Origin: Methylotenera_A aquatica
GTDB lineage: Bacteria > Pseudomonadota > Gammaproteobacteria > Burkholderiales > Methylophilaceae
DNA length: 64,000 nucleotides
NCBI GenBank assembly: GCA_965601485.1
Contig: OZ271846.1
Coordinates: forward strand, 1,798,001-1,862,000
Reading direction: 5' to 3'
In this document: positions 45,699 through 55,114 of the stretch, one piece after another
How positions within the stretch are numbered: the stretch's first letter is position 1
How the letters are laid out: every line of letters starts with the position of its first letter
Notes under the pieces: generated by a model
Seen by the model: only the letters and a program-made list of their open reading frames with translations
Databases searched by the model: none
Told to the model about the DNA's origin: nothing
Translations under genes and position numbers: made by a program

Positions 45699-47729
45699 TT
45701 ATGGCTTAATGGGCGGCGCCACCAAGTCGATGGTGTCATTAACCACGGGTTTGGGCTGCGCTGGTGTAACGCTACCACCAAAAACAGGGTTAGGATTTCC
45801 ATCGATATTATTGGTTGTTGGCACTACTACTGGCGGTGTTTCGGTGATCGCCGACTCTTCCGCTTGAGGCGTAACAGGCTCTACATCGGGTACAGTTTCT
45901 TGATCACCATTCAACTGTTGCTGACGCAAGCGCATTTGTTCACGCATTATTTCTTGCTTAGATAGCCCACCATTACTTGTTGGTACGGTAACTTGCGGTT
46001 TATCGCTAATTAAAGTTTCAGTGCCTGACCAATATTCAATAATCTCGGCTTGTGGACGTGTGATATTGCCAATAATTCTGGGGGTAATCGCCAGCACAAT
46101 TTCGGTTTTACTTTTGCGGTCTTCTTGGTTTGAAAACAAACGACCGATTAAAGGCAAATCGCCCAAACCTGGTAATTTGCTGGCATTTTTACGCTCATCA
46201 TCTAAAATAAGACCCGCTAAAATTTGTGTTTCACCATTTTTTAAACGCAACATAGTGCTGGCATTGCGCGTACCTATCGTATACACGCTGGCACCATTTG
46301 TCGTCGTTGTTTTCTCACCTAACGAGCTTACTTCTAGCGCCACTTTAATATTCACAAAATTATCCAACGTCACGCGCGGCTCAACGTCTAGCTTTAAGCC
46401 AACATCGACATATTGTACGTTTTCAGAAACCCCAACGTTTGCGGTAGAAGTAGTGGTAATAATTGGCACTTTATCACCCACCAAAATTTTGGCTTTTTCA
46501 TTGTTCTTAACCCTGATTCTGGGGTTAGATAACAAGTTAACATCGCCCGTTGTCTTTTTAAAGTTAAGCGCAGGGTTGGGTGAAACGCCGATATTGCCCG
46601 AATCAATGCCCTTTAATGATTCAAGAGTTAAGGCGCTTGGGGTAACTACCGCCAACTGATTTGGGTACACAATACCCAATTCTTGCAAGCGGCTGCGGCT
46701 CACTTCCAGAACTTCAATATCCAGCATCACTTCTGGGTCTTCTAAATCATTAGCGGCAATCAACTTTTCGGCGATATTAATCACCTCTGGCGTATCGCGC
46801 ATCACCAGCATATTAAGCCTATCATCCACAAAAATATCTTTGGTTTTAAGCATGGTTTTAAGCAATGCCGATACTTGCTTGGCGCTGGTATTGGTTAAAT
46901 AAAAACTCCGAATCACCAACTCTTTGTAGTCTTTAAATTTTTGCAGCGAGCTGGGGAATACCAAAGCGGTGTTTTCAGATAAGGCTTTTTTCTGCAAGCC
47001 ATTGCTAGAAAGCACCAAATCGATCGCTTCATCAATTCTGGCTTTTTTAATAAAAATGGTGGCTTTGGTGTCAGGTTTAATATCTTTGTCTAAAATAAAG
47101 TTGATACCAGTGGCGCGCGATAATGCCTCAAATACCACTTTAATATTGGCATCGCGTAGCTCTAAAGTCACGGGTTTATCAAATGGTGGTTTTAAGACTG
47201 GCGGCGCTACTTTGATGGGATTAAGCTGTTGATCAATCTGCTTTTGCAGTTGAACCGCTTCAACTTGTTGTGGGTCTTCCATCAAAATTTCGCGTATCAT
47301 CTCTATGGCTGGTGCGGTTTGTTTATTTTGAACCAACTCGCTGGCCTGCGCTAACTTTTGCTCTTGGGCTTTTTTTTGTTCAATTAACTGTTTCGCTTTT
47401 GCCGCATTAGGGTCCTCTGGCAAAAAACTCAAAATGCGGTCATAAATGCCAATGGCCTCTTGGTATTGACCTTTTGCTGTCGCTTGCTCGGCTTGTGTAT
47501 TTAGTTGCGTTACGGCTAACTCTTTGGTTACCAATAAGTCTTTTCGCGCGACTGTTAGGTCCGGTTTGGCATTGGCAATTTTTTGAACGGTCTCTACTTT
47601 GGCTTCTGGCGTAGGGCCTTGTGCAGGTGATTTTTCCCATGGCGCAAAGGCGCAACTACTTAACTGCATGGTAATTAGTAGCAAGCAAACGCTTCTTTGT
47701 GCATTAAAAAAGTGATTATTGATGGTCAT
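45699..47729 (-). CDS. gspD: Secretin (GspD/PilQ-like) lipoprotein with N-terminal TPR-like region
   Basis: This 676-residue protein has a lipobox (MQLSSCAF). A TPR-like helical stretch follows (about 50-170: GQYQEAIGIYDRILSFLPEDPNAAKAKQL), then an STN domain (about 190-265: VTLELRDANIKVVFEALSRATGI), an N1-type domain and the secretin core (about 395-560: ILVGDKVPIITT, NGETQILAGLILDDERKNASKLPGLGDLPLIGRLFSN). The C-terminus is Gln/Pro-rich. It forms the outer-membrane gate. A TPR upstream of the secretin is seen in MshL/Tad-like and 'GspD-like' machines rather than canonical GspD. Confidence 0.9.
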   Translation of the reverse strand: MTINNHFFNAQRSVCLLLITMQLSSCAFAPWEKSPAQGPTPEAKVETVQKIANAKPDLTVARKDLLVTKELAVTQLNTQAEQATAKGQYQEAIGIYDRILSFLPEDPNAAKAKQLIEQKKAQEQKLAQASELVQNKQTAPAIEMIREILMEDPQQVEAVQLQKQIDQQLNPIKVAPPVLKPPFDKPVTLELRDANIKVVFEALSRATGINFILDKDIKPDTKATIFIKKARIDEAIDLVLSSNGLQKKALSENTALVFPSSLQKFKDYKELVIRSFYLTNTSAKQVSALLKTMLKTKDIFVDDRLNMLVMRDTPEVINIAEKLIAANDLEDPEVMLDIEVLEVSRSRLQELGIVYPNQLAVVTPSALTLESLKGIDSGNIGVSPNPALNFKKTTGDVNLLSNPRIRVKNNEKAKILVGDKVPIITTTSTANVGVSENVQYVDVGLKLDVEPRVTLDNFVNIKVALEVSSLGEKTTTTNGASVYTIGTRNASTMLRLKNGETQILAGLILDDERKNASKLPGLGDLPLIGRLFSNQEDRKSKTEIVLAITPRIIGNITRPQAEIIEYWSGTETLISDKPQVTVPTSNGGLSKQEIMREQMRLRQQQLNGDQETVPDVEPVTPQAEESAITETPPVVVPTTNNIDGNPNPVFGGSVTPAQPKPVVNDTIDLVAPPIKP

Positions 47730-47741
47730 TCAAACTTCCTT

Positions 47742-48371
47742 TTACAAATTAATTTCATCGGCCACTGGCGGTGCGATATCGATTGATTTGGCTGTTTTAG
47801 ATAATACTTGCGGCAAATTAAGTGGCAAATATGTCAGATTAATAGTGTCGATTTCTTCATTATCTAATCGCCACTGCGCATCAATTTTTTGACCTTTAAT
47901 GGCGGTATACAACTTGCCTCCACGCATTAAAAATAGCTGTGTGCCTTTGGGTGAGTCCTCCAATTTACCCATATACGTAAATGGTGCGGGCGGCGCCAAA
48001 GGCGGTGGCGGGGGTGGCGGGGGCGGCGCTTTTACTTTTGCTACTTTGGGCACCACCAGCCATGAGTGCACTTTAAAAACGTTATTTACTTTAGCATTTA
48101 AAGGTTCACGCTGCAGTTTTTGCCAAGAAATAATGTCATCTTGAGCAGACTCCATAACAGTTGAAGCTGTTGATCGCTTCACTTTATTTTCAGTACTTCT
48201 TAATGGCACAGTCTGTCTCGCAGGCTTTGTCTCGACCAGTTCAATCGCATCTGTGTCTTCTGTATCATCTTTTAGCAGCACCCAAACCATAAGTACAAAT
48301 ACGATTAGTAGCATCATGCCCAATCTTTTTGGATCTGTTTTTTGATTGCCCTTTGAAGCTATTATTTCCAT
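47742..48371 (-). CDS. GspC/PilP-like inner-membrane connector
   Basis: This 209-residue protein has one N-terminal membrane span (RLGMMLLIVFVLMVWVLL), a periplasmic linker with a run of eight prolines, and a small C-terminal domain (about 130-185: FTYMGKLEDSPKGTQLFLMR, INLTYLPLNL). This is the layout of GspC HR or PilP proteins, which dock the inner-membrane platform on the secretin. It overlaps the PilO-like gene by 10 bp and is 12 bp before gspD, which supports that role. No named family is certain. Confidence 0.65.
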   Translation of the reverse strand: MEIIASKGNQKTDPKRLGMMLLIVFVLMVWVLLKDDTEDTDAIELVETKPARQTVPLRSTENKVKRSTASTVMESAQDDIISWQKLQREPLNAKVNNVFKVHSWLVVPKVAKVKAPPPPPPPPPLAPPAPFTYMGKLEDSPKGTQLFLMRGGKLYTAIKGQKIDAQWRLDNEEIDTINLTYLPLNLPQVLSKTAKSIDIAPPVADEINL

Positions 48372-48994
48372 GGATCAGCACCAGTACTATTTTTAAGTAG
48401 CAGCACAAAAATTAAGCGCGCTTCCACCGTTGGGCTTTGGGCGCTTTCACGCTTTAGCTGCAAATCTATTAAGGCTAATGCAGGCAATTCATGCAGGACT
48501 TGCGCCGCAAATTGCCGAATTTGTGTGTATTGCCCTGATACAGGCAACACAATTTCGTAGCGCGATAATGCGCCTTCATTAGTTTGTAAGGACTTAATTT
48601 GCGTCAACTTATAATCGCCACGATTTAAACTAAGGCGTTGCTTTAGCGCAATGTTGTCGATTAACCTCAAGCAATTGGGTAAACGTTCAAGTGCTGGAAA
48701 TTGCGCATAAAATCGTTTAATTGCCTCCGCACTGGATTGTTTTGACGCCATTTCTAAAGGCAACTGTTCGCTTGCGCCGCTTACAACTTGTTGCTTATTT
48801 TTTTGTTGCAACCTAAGCGTGTCTTCTGCAATTTTTTTCTGTAGTGGCAAAATATTAAGTGCATATAGCAAGCAGCAGCCTAGCGTGATAGCCGATGCCA
48901 GCATGCCCAATATGCCAAATTTTTTTATCATTTGGCTTACATACCAGCGCACATTAGCAACATTAAGCCAATGCATTATTGGCTTACTTTCCAC
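48362..48994 (-). CDS. PilO/GspM-like assembly-platform protein
   Basis: This 210-residue protein has one membrane span (about 25-48: IKKFGILGMLASAITLGCCLLYAL), a short coiled coil (KKIAEDTLRLQQKNKQQVV) and a ferredoxin-like periplasmic domain (about 125-205: SRYEIVLPVSGQYTQIRQFAAQVLHELPALALIDLQLKRE). That order is characteristic of PilO. It overlaps the PilN-like gene by 19 bp. With the PilM- and PilN-like proteins it should form the inner-membrane platform. Confidence 0.75.
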   Translation of the reverse strand: MESKPIMHWLNVANVRWYVSQMIKKFGILGMLASAITLGCCLLYALNILPLQKKIAEDTLRLQQKNKQQVVSGASEQLPLEMASKQSSAEAIKRFYAQFPALERLPNCLRLIDNIALKQRLSLNRGDYKLTQIKSLQTNEGALSRYEIVLPVSGQYTQIRQFAAQVLHELPALALIDLQLKRESAQSPTVEARLIFVLLLKNSTGADPWK

Positions 48995-49503
48995 TTGGCT
49001 ACTGCATTAAAAGTCACTGGTTTAGAAACATCGGTTTCTACTACCACGTGCTTCTGCAAATATACCTGTTGCAATGTATCTTGCGCTTCCAGCTGCTCTA
49101 TATAACGAAACACTGTCTGTAAGTTTTTAGCCTCACCAACCAAGCTTACCTGTTGCTTTTTGATATTTGGGTCAACACTCAACAAGGCTATATCTGGCAT
49201 ATCTGCTTGCTCAATCGCCAACAATAACGGCTGCCAAGGGGTCAAAAGCGATTCCACAATCGTGCTGGTTTGCTTTAACTCAGCCGCTGTAACAGCTTCA
49301 GAAACATTTTGCACCTTGGCTGATATTGGTAAACTTTGTTGATTTAAAGCTTCCACTAGGGCAGTTGCACTGGCTTGTTGCGCTTGATAGTGTTGCCACA
49401 CAAAACTTAGCAGCAGCAGGCTAAGCAACAACATCAATAGACCTAAACCGTTAATAATTAAATTAGGCGGTTTAGTCAGCTCTAAGTTGATTGGCTTGCT
49501 CAT
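48976..49503 (-). CDS. PilN/GspL-like assembly-platform protein
   Basis: This 175-residue protein has a short N-terminus containing INLELTKPPN, a membrane span (about 17-36: LGLLMLLLSLLLLSFVWQHY), a coiled coil and a ferredoxin-like domain (about 95-170: PDIALLSVDPNIKKQQVSLVG, TVFRYIEQLEAQDTL). PilN in type IV pili binds PilM through its N-terminus. The start overlaps the PilM-like stop by four bases. The function is inferred from layout and context. Confidence 0.75.
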   Translation of the reverse strand: MSKPINLELTKPPNLIINGLGLLMLLLSLLLLSFVWQHYQAQQASATALVEALNQQSLPISAKVQNVSEAVTAAELKQTSTIVESLLTPWQPLLLAIEQADMPDIALLSVDPNIKKQQVSLVGEAKNLQTVFRYIEQLEAQDTLQQVYLQKHVVVETDVSKPVTFNAVAKWKVSQ

Positions 49504-50390
49504 AAAAGGGCTTCCAGCATAGCGTAATGTGGGTTTGGCAAACCATTTTTTAAGCTAATTTTTTTAACGCTCCAGCCTTTTATGTCACTTATTAACGTAT
49601 TTTTTTGCGCTGGCGCGTAAATATATAATTGTTTATCGAGTGCTGATATTTCTTCATTCAGCGCGCTCTCACGTTGAATAGCTTGTTGTAAATCTAATTG
49701 CCAGTCGCCACTAAAGGTTAGCGTTCGCAGATGTTGGCATTGACCATCTTGCAGCCGTATTAACATTAATTTAGTTTGCTCTAGTAATACCAAATAACCA
49801 TTTTTACGCAAAATTTGCGGCATCACGCCATTAAAAGCCGCCATTAATTGAGGCTGCACGCTTTTTAGCTTGAATAAATGTTGCGTTGCCAATTGGCCTA
49901 ATGCAGTCATTAATTGTTCATCTACCGCAACAGCCAACATATTTTGGTTGGGTGCTGCGTCATCACATTTAATGTGCCAGTCATCTGTTACTGCGCCGTA
50001 TATATCTCGGTAAGCCGCCTGAATGTAGGCTATCTTTTCAGATTCGCTCATGGCAAATGGCAGCGCAGGCAACACTAAATAGCGTACAAAATCACTACTT
50101 AATACAACAGTACAAACCGAATTGCTAACCAGCTTTAATTGGCTCAATGTGGCATCCAACTGTTGCACCAGCGATTGCCAATCGGCATATTGAGTATCGG
50201 TAATAAATTGCTGATGCACTATTTTATTTTTAATACCTTTAGTAATTACAATCGCAATGCCATCGCTACTTAAGCCAATCGTTAAGCGTGCTGGCAATAA
50301 TCGGCTTAAAAAATCAGGCAATAAACGTGACACGATTAATCTCTTGTAAAGTGGTGATTCCATGGCCCACTGCTTGAATGGCTGATTCAC
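49500..50390 (-). CDS. PilM/GspL-cytoplasmic-like actin-fold protein
   Basis: This protein of up to 296 residues has an actin-like fold typical of PilM or the cytoplasmic part of GspL (LTIGLSSDGIAIVITKG; SVCTVVLSSDFVRYLVLPAL). It has no membrane span, so it should bind the PilN-like N-terminus and the GspE ATPase. The longest frame overlaps gspE by 77 bp. Starts at ATG 50363 or a GTG just after (VSRLLPDFL) are more likely, since the first residues are unlike the family. It splits what is one GspL chain in canonical type II systems, supporting a type IV-pilus-like platform. Confidence 0.72.
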   Translation of the reverse strand: MNQPFKQWAMESPLYKRLIVSRLLPDFLSRLLPARLTIGLSSDGIAIVITKGIKNKIVHQQFITDTQYADWQSLVQQLDATLSQLKLVSNSVCTVVLSSDFVRYLVLPALPFAMSESEKIAYIQAAYRDIYGAVTDDWHIKCDDAAPNQNMLAVAVDEQLMTALGQLATQHLFKLKSVQPQLMAAFNGVMPQILRKNGYLVLLEQTKLMLIRLQDGQCQHLRTLTFSGDWQLDLQQAIQRESALNEEISALDKQLYIYAPAQKNTLISDIKGWSVKKISLKNGLPNPHYAMLEALL

Positions 50391-52047
50391 GTATCGTTGT
50401 CATGCCGCTGCGTTTAGCGGCTTCTTTTAGCTTGCGAATCGGCTCGCGCGCCACAATCATTTCGCGCAATTCATCGTTTAAAATCAATAATTCTGCCACC
50501 GCTTTACGGCCTTTATAGCCTGTGCCACGGCAATGACCGCAACCTTTTGCAAACTTAAAATTCATACCGGCCGCCATAACGGGCGTAATACCAGACTCCT
50601 TTAGCAATTGCGCATCGGGCTCATAGTCTTCTGCGCAGTGCGGACAAATTCCGCGTATCAAACGCTGCGCGATAATGCCGTTCATGGCTGATACGAAGTT
50701 ATAAGGATCAACTCCCATGTGCATGAAGCGGCCAATCACATCCAGCACATTGTTGGCATGCACGGTTGTGAATACTAAATGGCCTGTTAAAGCCGCTTGC
50801 ACAGCGATCTGTGCGGTTTCCGCATCGCGGATTTCACCCACCATAATTTTATCTGGGTCGTGTCGCAGAATTGAGCGCAAACCAAGCGCAAAAGTCAGGC
50901 CCTTTTTTTCATTCACTGGAATCTGTAACACACCTGGCAATTGATATTCCACTGGGTCTTCAATGGTAATAATTTTATCGTGGCCTGTATTCACCTCTGA
51001 AATCGCAGCATACAGTGAAGTCGTTTTACCACTTCCTGTGGGGCCTGTTACCAGCACCATGCCATAGGGCTCGCTAGCTAATCTTCGAAATTGGCTAATG
51101 GTCTTGTCGTCAAAACCCAAAGCGTGCAGGCTTAAGCCTTGCGCTTCTTCTGATAAGGCTTTGCGGTCTAGCACGCGCAATACCGCATCTTCACCAAAGA
51201 CGCTGGGCATGATGGATACGCGAAAATCCACTTCACGCCCCTGCACCACTACTTTAAAGCGGCCGTCTTGCGGAATACGACGTTCTGAAATATCCAGTTG
51301 CGCCATCACCTTAACGCGCGAAATCGCTTGATCGGCATTGTCCGAACCCTGCAAGCCACCAATATTCGCCATCACACCATCGATACGATACTTAACCACT
51401 AAGCCTGTGTTAGAACATTCCAAGTGAATATCACTGGCGCCCACTTTTAGCGCATCATACAAAGTAGAGTTGATAAGCTTGATAATTGGATTAGTGTCTT
51501 CGTTAATGGATTTTAACGATAATTGCGCCACGGCTTCATCAGTATCGGCGTTTGTGCTGTGTGTGCCTTCATGCAAACCATCCATGGCGCGCATGGTTTC
51601 TTCATGCTTGGCCAAAAAAGCTGCAATATCGCTATGGTGAGCTAAGCGCCAAGTGCAAGCTTGCTTAACTGCTTCCAGCGCCCACTCTTGCAACGTCTCA
51701 TTAAATGGGTCGGCAAATACCAGTATTAAATTTTTATGATGTTTACTATCTGCAAAATCGGCATCAGTATAAAAAGCTAAACACTCTTTTTGTTGCGCGG
51801 TGGCAAATGGAATCACCTCAAACGCCGCCGTCATGCCATGCAATTCTTTCATTCTAATAACGCTATAATGAAGGGTATCACCAAGCCTCTGCAAAAACGG
51901 CTCTTGCGAATCGCCTGTTAATTCCTCTAGCACTTCAATGGCGCGCCTTTGCTGCAATTGTGCCTGCACTTTTGCTTGCTTAATCTGACTTGTACTAATC
52001 AAATCTAAGCCACTAACTTGTGACATAATAACATTTGTCATATTCAC
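50314..52047 (-). CDS. gspE: GspE-type secretion ATPase
   Basis: This 577-residue protein has an N-terminal domain (about 1-150), then the ATPase core: Walker A GPTGSGKTTSLYAA, Asp box ITIEDPVEYQLPGV, Walker B IMVGEIRDAETAQIAVQAALTGH and a His box. A zinc-binding CPHC...CGHC pair is present near residues 470-515. It powers pseudopilus assembly from the cytoplasm. The frame starts at GTG 52047, whose G is the last base of the gspF stop; ATG 52041 and 52026 are alternatives. All catalytic motifs are intact. Confidence 0.93.
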   Translation of the reverse strand: MNMTNVIMSQVSGLDLISTSQIKQAKVQAQLQQRRAIEVLEELTGDSQEPFLQRLGDTLHYSVIRMKELHGMTAAFEVIPFATAQQKECLAFYTDADFADSKHHKNLILVFADPFNETLQEWALEAVKQACTWRLAHHSDIAAFLAKHEETMRAMDGLHEGTHSTNADTDEAVAQLSLKSINEDTNPIIKLINSTLYDALKVGASDIHLECSNTGLVVKYRIDGVMANIGGLQGSDNADQAISRVKVMAQLDISERRIPQDGRFKVVVQGREVDFRVSIMPSVFGEDAVLRVLDRKALSEEAQGLSLHALGFDDKTISQFRRLASEPYGMVLVTGPTGSGKTTSLYAAISEVNTGHDKIITIEDPVEYQLPGVLQIPVNEKKGLTFALGLRSILRHDPDKIMVGEIRDAETAQIAVQAALTGHLVFTTVHANNVLDVIGRFMHMGVDPYNFVSAMNGIIAQRLIRGICPHCAEDYEPDAQLLKESGITPVMAAGMNFKFAKGCGHCRGTGYKGRKAVAELLILNDELREMIVAREPIRKLKEAAKRSGMTTIRESAIQAVGHGITTLQEINRVTFIA

Positions 52048-53228
52048 TATTGCACACTCCCAGCCAACTCAAAAATCGGCATGTACAATAGCAACACCAC
52101 CACACCAATCACTAAGCCAATAAACAACATCAATAAAGGCTCAAATAATTTGGTAAACCATTCAATCCAGCGCGATAATTCTTCATCGTAAAAGGCCGCA
52201 ACGCGTTCCATCATGTCGCCAATTTTTCCGCCGCGCTCACCCACACGCAACATGCGTAAGGCTACTGGTGTTGTTAAACCAGCTAGCTCCATGGCAGTTG
52301 AAACGGGTTGACCTTGCTGAATAGTTAGCGTGGCTTTTTGCATATTGGCTTTTAAAGAAACATCCAATAATCCTGCTACTGAACCCAAAGCCGCCACAAT
52401 TGGCGTGCCGCCTTTTAGCAACATACCCAGCGTGCGATAAAAGCGCGCTAGCTGAAAAACACGCAAACGCTCACCAATGGCAGGAATGCGCCAAAACTGT
52501 TGCATAAGCCATTTTCTTACGCTGGCTTGGCTTAGGGCGTAGATAATGGCAGCAAGGCCAGCACCCAATACCATTAAAAAAGTTTTGCCGTGGCTCTCTA
52601 AAAACACACCCCATTGCAGTAATAGTTGCGATAAAAACGGTAAGTTGCTACCAGTATCTTCATAAATCTGACTAAACTTTGGTACCACAAATCCTAGCAA
52701 AAAGAAGATGACCAATCCGCCTACCGCAATTAAAAGTATCGGGTAAATCGATGCGCTGATGATTTTCTTTTTAACCAATCCAATTTGCTGCTCATAGCTT
52801 ACATAGCGGGTAAGTGATTCAGCCAAATCACCGGTTTTTTCGCTGGCGCGCACAGTGGCAACATACAAAATAGGGAAAATAGTGGGCTGTTGCTCTAAAG
52901 CTGTAGAAAAAGTTTGACCTTGGTACAGCGCTAGTTGCAGAGCATCTAGGGCGTTTTTAACTTGGCTGCGCGATTCTTTTTCTGCCAACGTTTCAATCGA
53001 TTCTACCAGATTTAAACCGGCCTCTAACAAAGCCAGCAGTTCTTGGCTAAACGATGTTAAAGGGAATTTTTTGCCCGTTTGCAATTTAAATTGCAGCGTT
53101 TTTGAGCTAACGGCAATAGGAATATAGCCTTTGGCGCGCGCCTGCGCTTTCGCCTCTTCGGCATGCTGGGCCAAAATATTGAGTAGCGCCATTTCTTTAC
53201 CACGCACCGCTTTTACTTGATATTCCAT
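52047..53228 (-). CDS. gspF: GspF-type inner-membrane platform protein
   Basis: This 393-residue protein has the two-half GspF/PilC architecture: each half has a cytoplasmic four-helix domain (FSQELLALLEAGLNLVESIETLAE and FYRTLGMLLKGGTPIVAALGS) followed by a membrane span, plus a last C-terminal span (FIGLVIGVVVLLLYMPIFELAGSV). It anchors the GspE ATPase and pseudopilins. It is tightly coupled to gspE (one-base overlap) and lies 38 bp after the major pseudopilin. Confidence 0.93.
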   Translation of the reverse strand: MEYQVKAVRGKEMALLNILAQHAEEAKAQARAKGYIPIAVSSKTLQFKLQTGKKFPLTSFSQELLALLEAGLNLVESIETLAEKESRSQVKNALDALQLALYQGQTFSTALEQQPTIFPILYVATVRASEKTGDLAESLTRYVSYEQQIGLVKKKIISASIYPILLIAVGGLVIFFLLGFVVPKFSQIYEDTGSNLPFLSQLLLQWGVFLESHGKTFLMVLGAGLAAIIYALSQASVRKWLMQQFWRIPAIGERLRVFQLARFYRTLGMLLKGGTPIVAALGSVAGLLDVSLKANMQKATLTIQQGQPVSTAMELAGLTTPVALRMLRVGERGGKIGDMMERVAAFYDEELSRWIEWFTKLFEPLLMLFIGLVIGVVVLLLYMPIFELAGSVQ

Positions 53229-53266
53229 TTAGTCAGTTATCCGCAGGCATCTGATTATGGCTAAAC

Positions 53267-53704
53267 CTACCAATTTACCACGTCTTCTGCTTCTTCAGTA
53301 CCACCCAATTGGCCATCTTTACCCAGTGTAAATAAATCATAATCGCCATGATCACCAGGCGATTTATACAAGTAGGGCTTGCCCCAGGGGTCGTTTGGAA
53401 TATTTTTTTTAAGGTAAGAACCAGCCCATTTAGGCACATTGCCAGGGTTTTTATATAGCGCCACCAAACCTTGTTCTGTACTTGGGTATTGCCCCACATC
53501 AATGCGATATTGATCTAGCGCCAATCCCAATGATTCAATTTGCGCACTGGCGGTTTTGGTTTCTGATTTACCAATTTGCTTAAAGAGCTTAGGCGCAGCA
53601 ATACTGGCAAGTAGGCCAATAATAACAATCACCACCAATAACTCTAGAAGCGTAAAACCTTGATTTTTAATGCGTTTATAACCAGCTAAAACAAATTTAG
53701 ACAT
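53267..53704 (-). CDS. gspG: Major pseudopilin GspG
   Basis: This 145-residue protein has a leader up to NQG, then FTLLELLVVIVIIGLLASIAAP with Glu5. The GspG signature follows: LGLALDQYRIDVGQYPSTEQGLVALY and the calcium-loop end NDPWGKPYLYKSPGDHGDYDLFTLGKDG with its Asp residues. It is the first gene of the secretion operon and forms the pseudopilus. The 145 bp before it, up to the sugar nucleotidyltransferase stop, probably hold its promoter. Confidence 0.94.
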   Translation of the reverse strand: MSKFVLAGYKRIKNQGFTLLELLVVIVIIGLLASIAAPKLFKQIGKSETKTASAQIESLGLALDQYRIDVGQYPSTEQGLVALYKNPGNVPKWAGSYLKKNIPNDPWGKPYLYKSPGDHGDYDLFTLGKDGQLGGTEEAEDVVNW

Positions 53705-53849
53705 GATGACTGCTTTACCAAAAATTAATACAATTTTACCAAAAATTAGCGCAAGATGACAATTTTAGTCAATCTTGTTTTCAGTAAAATTGCATTTTTG
53801 TGACATTTTTGTCACAAAACTATTTAAATCAAATTATTGACGCGTTAAA

Positions 53850-54989
53850 TTAGATTTTTAAATGCCCGTAATTCATTGGGTAAATCACTTTTTCGCGCGC
53901 ATCACTCCAAATCAAATCGCAGATATCGTCATCCACGTGCATCATACGGCCAGTTTTATCCACACAATACTCGCCGCATACAATCATTTCTACAAAGCTG
54001 TAATCTTGGCCAACGCGGGTATATTCAAACAACACACTGCGCTCCACCTTGCCGCCACGCTGCACATGGCAACCATCGCTAATCCAAGTTGGGCCAATAA
54101 TCTGCGTACCTTTATCAATACGAGCACCAGAACCGATATAAACTGGTCCGATAATATTGGTGTTTTCCCAATCGATATGCACATTTAATCCCACCCAAAC
54201 ACCAGGCCTAACTTGTTTGCCAGGCATTTGCATGCTGGGTACCTCGTTGCGCATCACTTGCTGCATCACTTCCCAGTAATCCGTCACTATGCCAATATCA
54301 ATCCAATTAAAAGGGTGATTAATGGCATAAAAAGGCATCTTTTTCTGCACTAACAAGGGGAACAAATCGGAGCCAATATCAAAAGTGCTGCCAGAAGGGA
54401 TCAGGTTGATGGCTTCTGGCTCAAAAATATAAATACCTGTGCTGGCTAAGTTAGAACGTGCATCGGCTTGCGTAGGCTTTTCTTGAAACGAAATGATTTT
54501 GCCGTCGACATCAGTTACCACAATGCCATAGCCTGATACTTTATCCATTGGCACTTCTTTTGCCACCAAACTCACCAGCGCGCCTTTTCGTCTATGCTCT
54601 GCCACTGCTGCTGTAATATCTAAATCGATAATCGCATCACCACAAATCACAATGGTTGTTTCATCAAAAAAGCCGCCAAAATCTTGAATTTTGCGCATAC
54701 CACCGGCCGAACCGACAGGGCTTGGAATGATTTGGCCATTGCTGATATCGCCCTCAAAAGAGTAGCCAATATGCACACCAAAACGCTGTCCATCGCCAAA
54801 ATACTGCTGAATTTTTTCATGGAGATAACTGACATTCACCATTATCTCGCGCACATCGTGCTTGGCTAGATGCTCAATTAAATAAGCCATCACTGGCTTG
54901 CCTAATAGGGGAATCATGGGTTTTGGCAATTCGTAGGTTAGCGGCCTAACCCGCGTACCCTTACCAGCCGCTAAAATCATAGCTTTCAT
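53850..54989 (-). CDS. NDP-sugar pyrophosphorylase (mannose-1-phosphate guanylyltransferase-like)
   Basis: This 379-residue cytoplasmic enzyme starts with the nucleotidyltransferase signature MILAAGKGTRVRPLTYELPKPMIPLLGKP. It continues with the metal-binding VICGDAIIDLD and the substrate loop VSGYGIVV...FQEKP, and ends in a left-handed beta-helix (hexapeptide repeats about 265-335: GPVYIGSGARIDKGTQIIGP). It activates a sugar-1-phosphate (mannose-1-P with GTP, or glucose-1-P) for polysaccharide synthesis. It lies between the secretion operon and a PEP-CTERM gene and is monocistronic as far as can be seen. The nucleotide and sugar are not certain. Confidence 0.88.
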   Translation of the reverse strand: MKAMILAAGKGTRVRPLTYELPKPMIPLLGKPVMAYLIEHLAKHDVREIMVNVSYLHEKIQQYFGDGQRFGVHIGYSFEGDISNGQIIPSPVGSAGGMRKIQDFGGFFDETTIVICGDAIIDLDITAAVAEHRRKGALVSLVAKEVPMDKVSGYGIVVTDVDGKIISFQEKPTQADARSNLASTGIYIFEPEAINLIPSGSTFDIGSDLFPLLVQKKMPFYAINHPFNWIDIGIVTDYWEVMQQVMRNEVPSMQMPGKQVRPGVWVGLNVHIDWENTNIIGPVYIGSGARIDKGTQIIGPTWISDGCHVQRGGKVERSVLFEYTRVGQDYSFVEMIVCGEYCVDKTGRMMHVDDDICDLIWSDAREKVIYPMNYGHLKI

Positions 54990-55072
54990 TGTTTACTTTC
55001 GCTTTAATTTTTATGTGGGTAGAGTATAAGTTTTGAATATTAACTAATGATGACGCTTAAAAAAATTTCATA

Positions 55073-55102
55073 AAAAAAAGCGACTTAAAAGCCGCTTTTT
55101 TT
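55073..55102 (-). terminator. Rho-independent terminator of the PEP-CTERM gene
   Basis: On the minus strand AAAAAGCGGC pairs with GTCGCTTTTT (10 bp, one G-U) around a six-base loop and is followed by further Ts. It lies 13 bp after the stop of the PEP-CTERM gene at 55115. It therefore separates that gene from the downstream sugar nucleotidyltransferase. Confidence 0.8.
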
Positions 55103-55114
55103 AAACCATCAATA

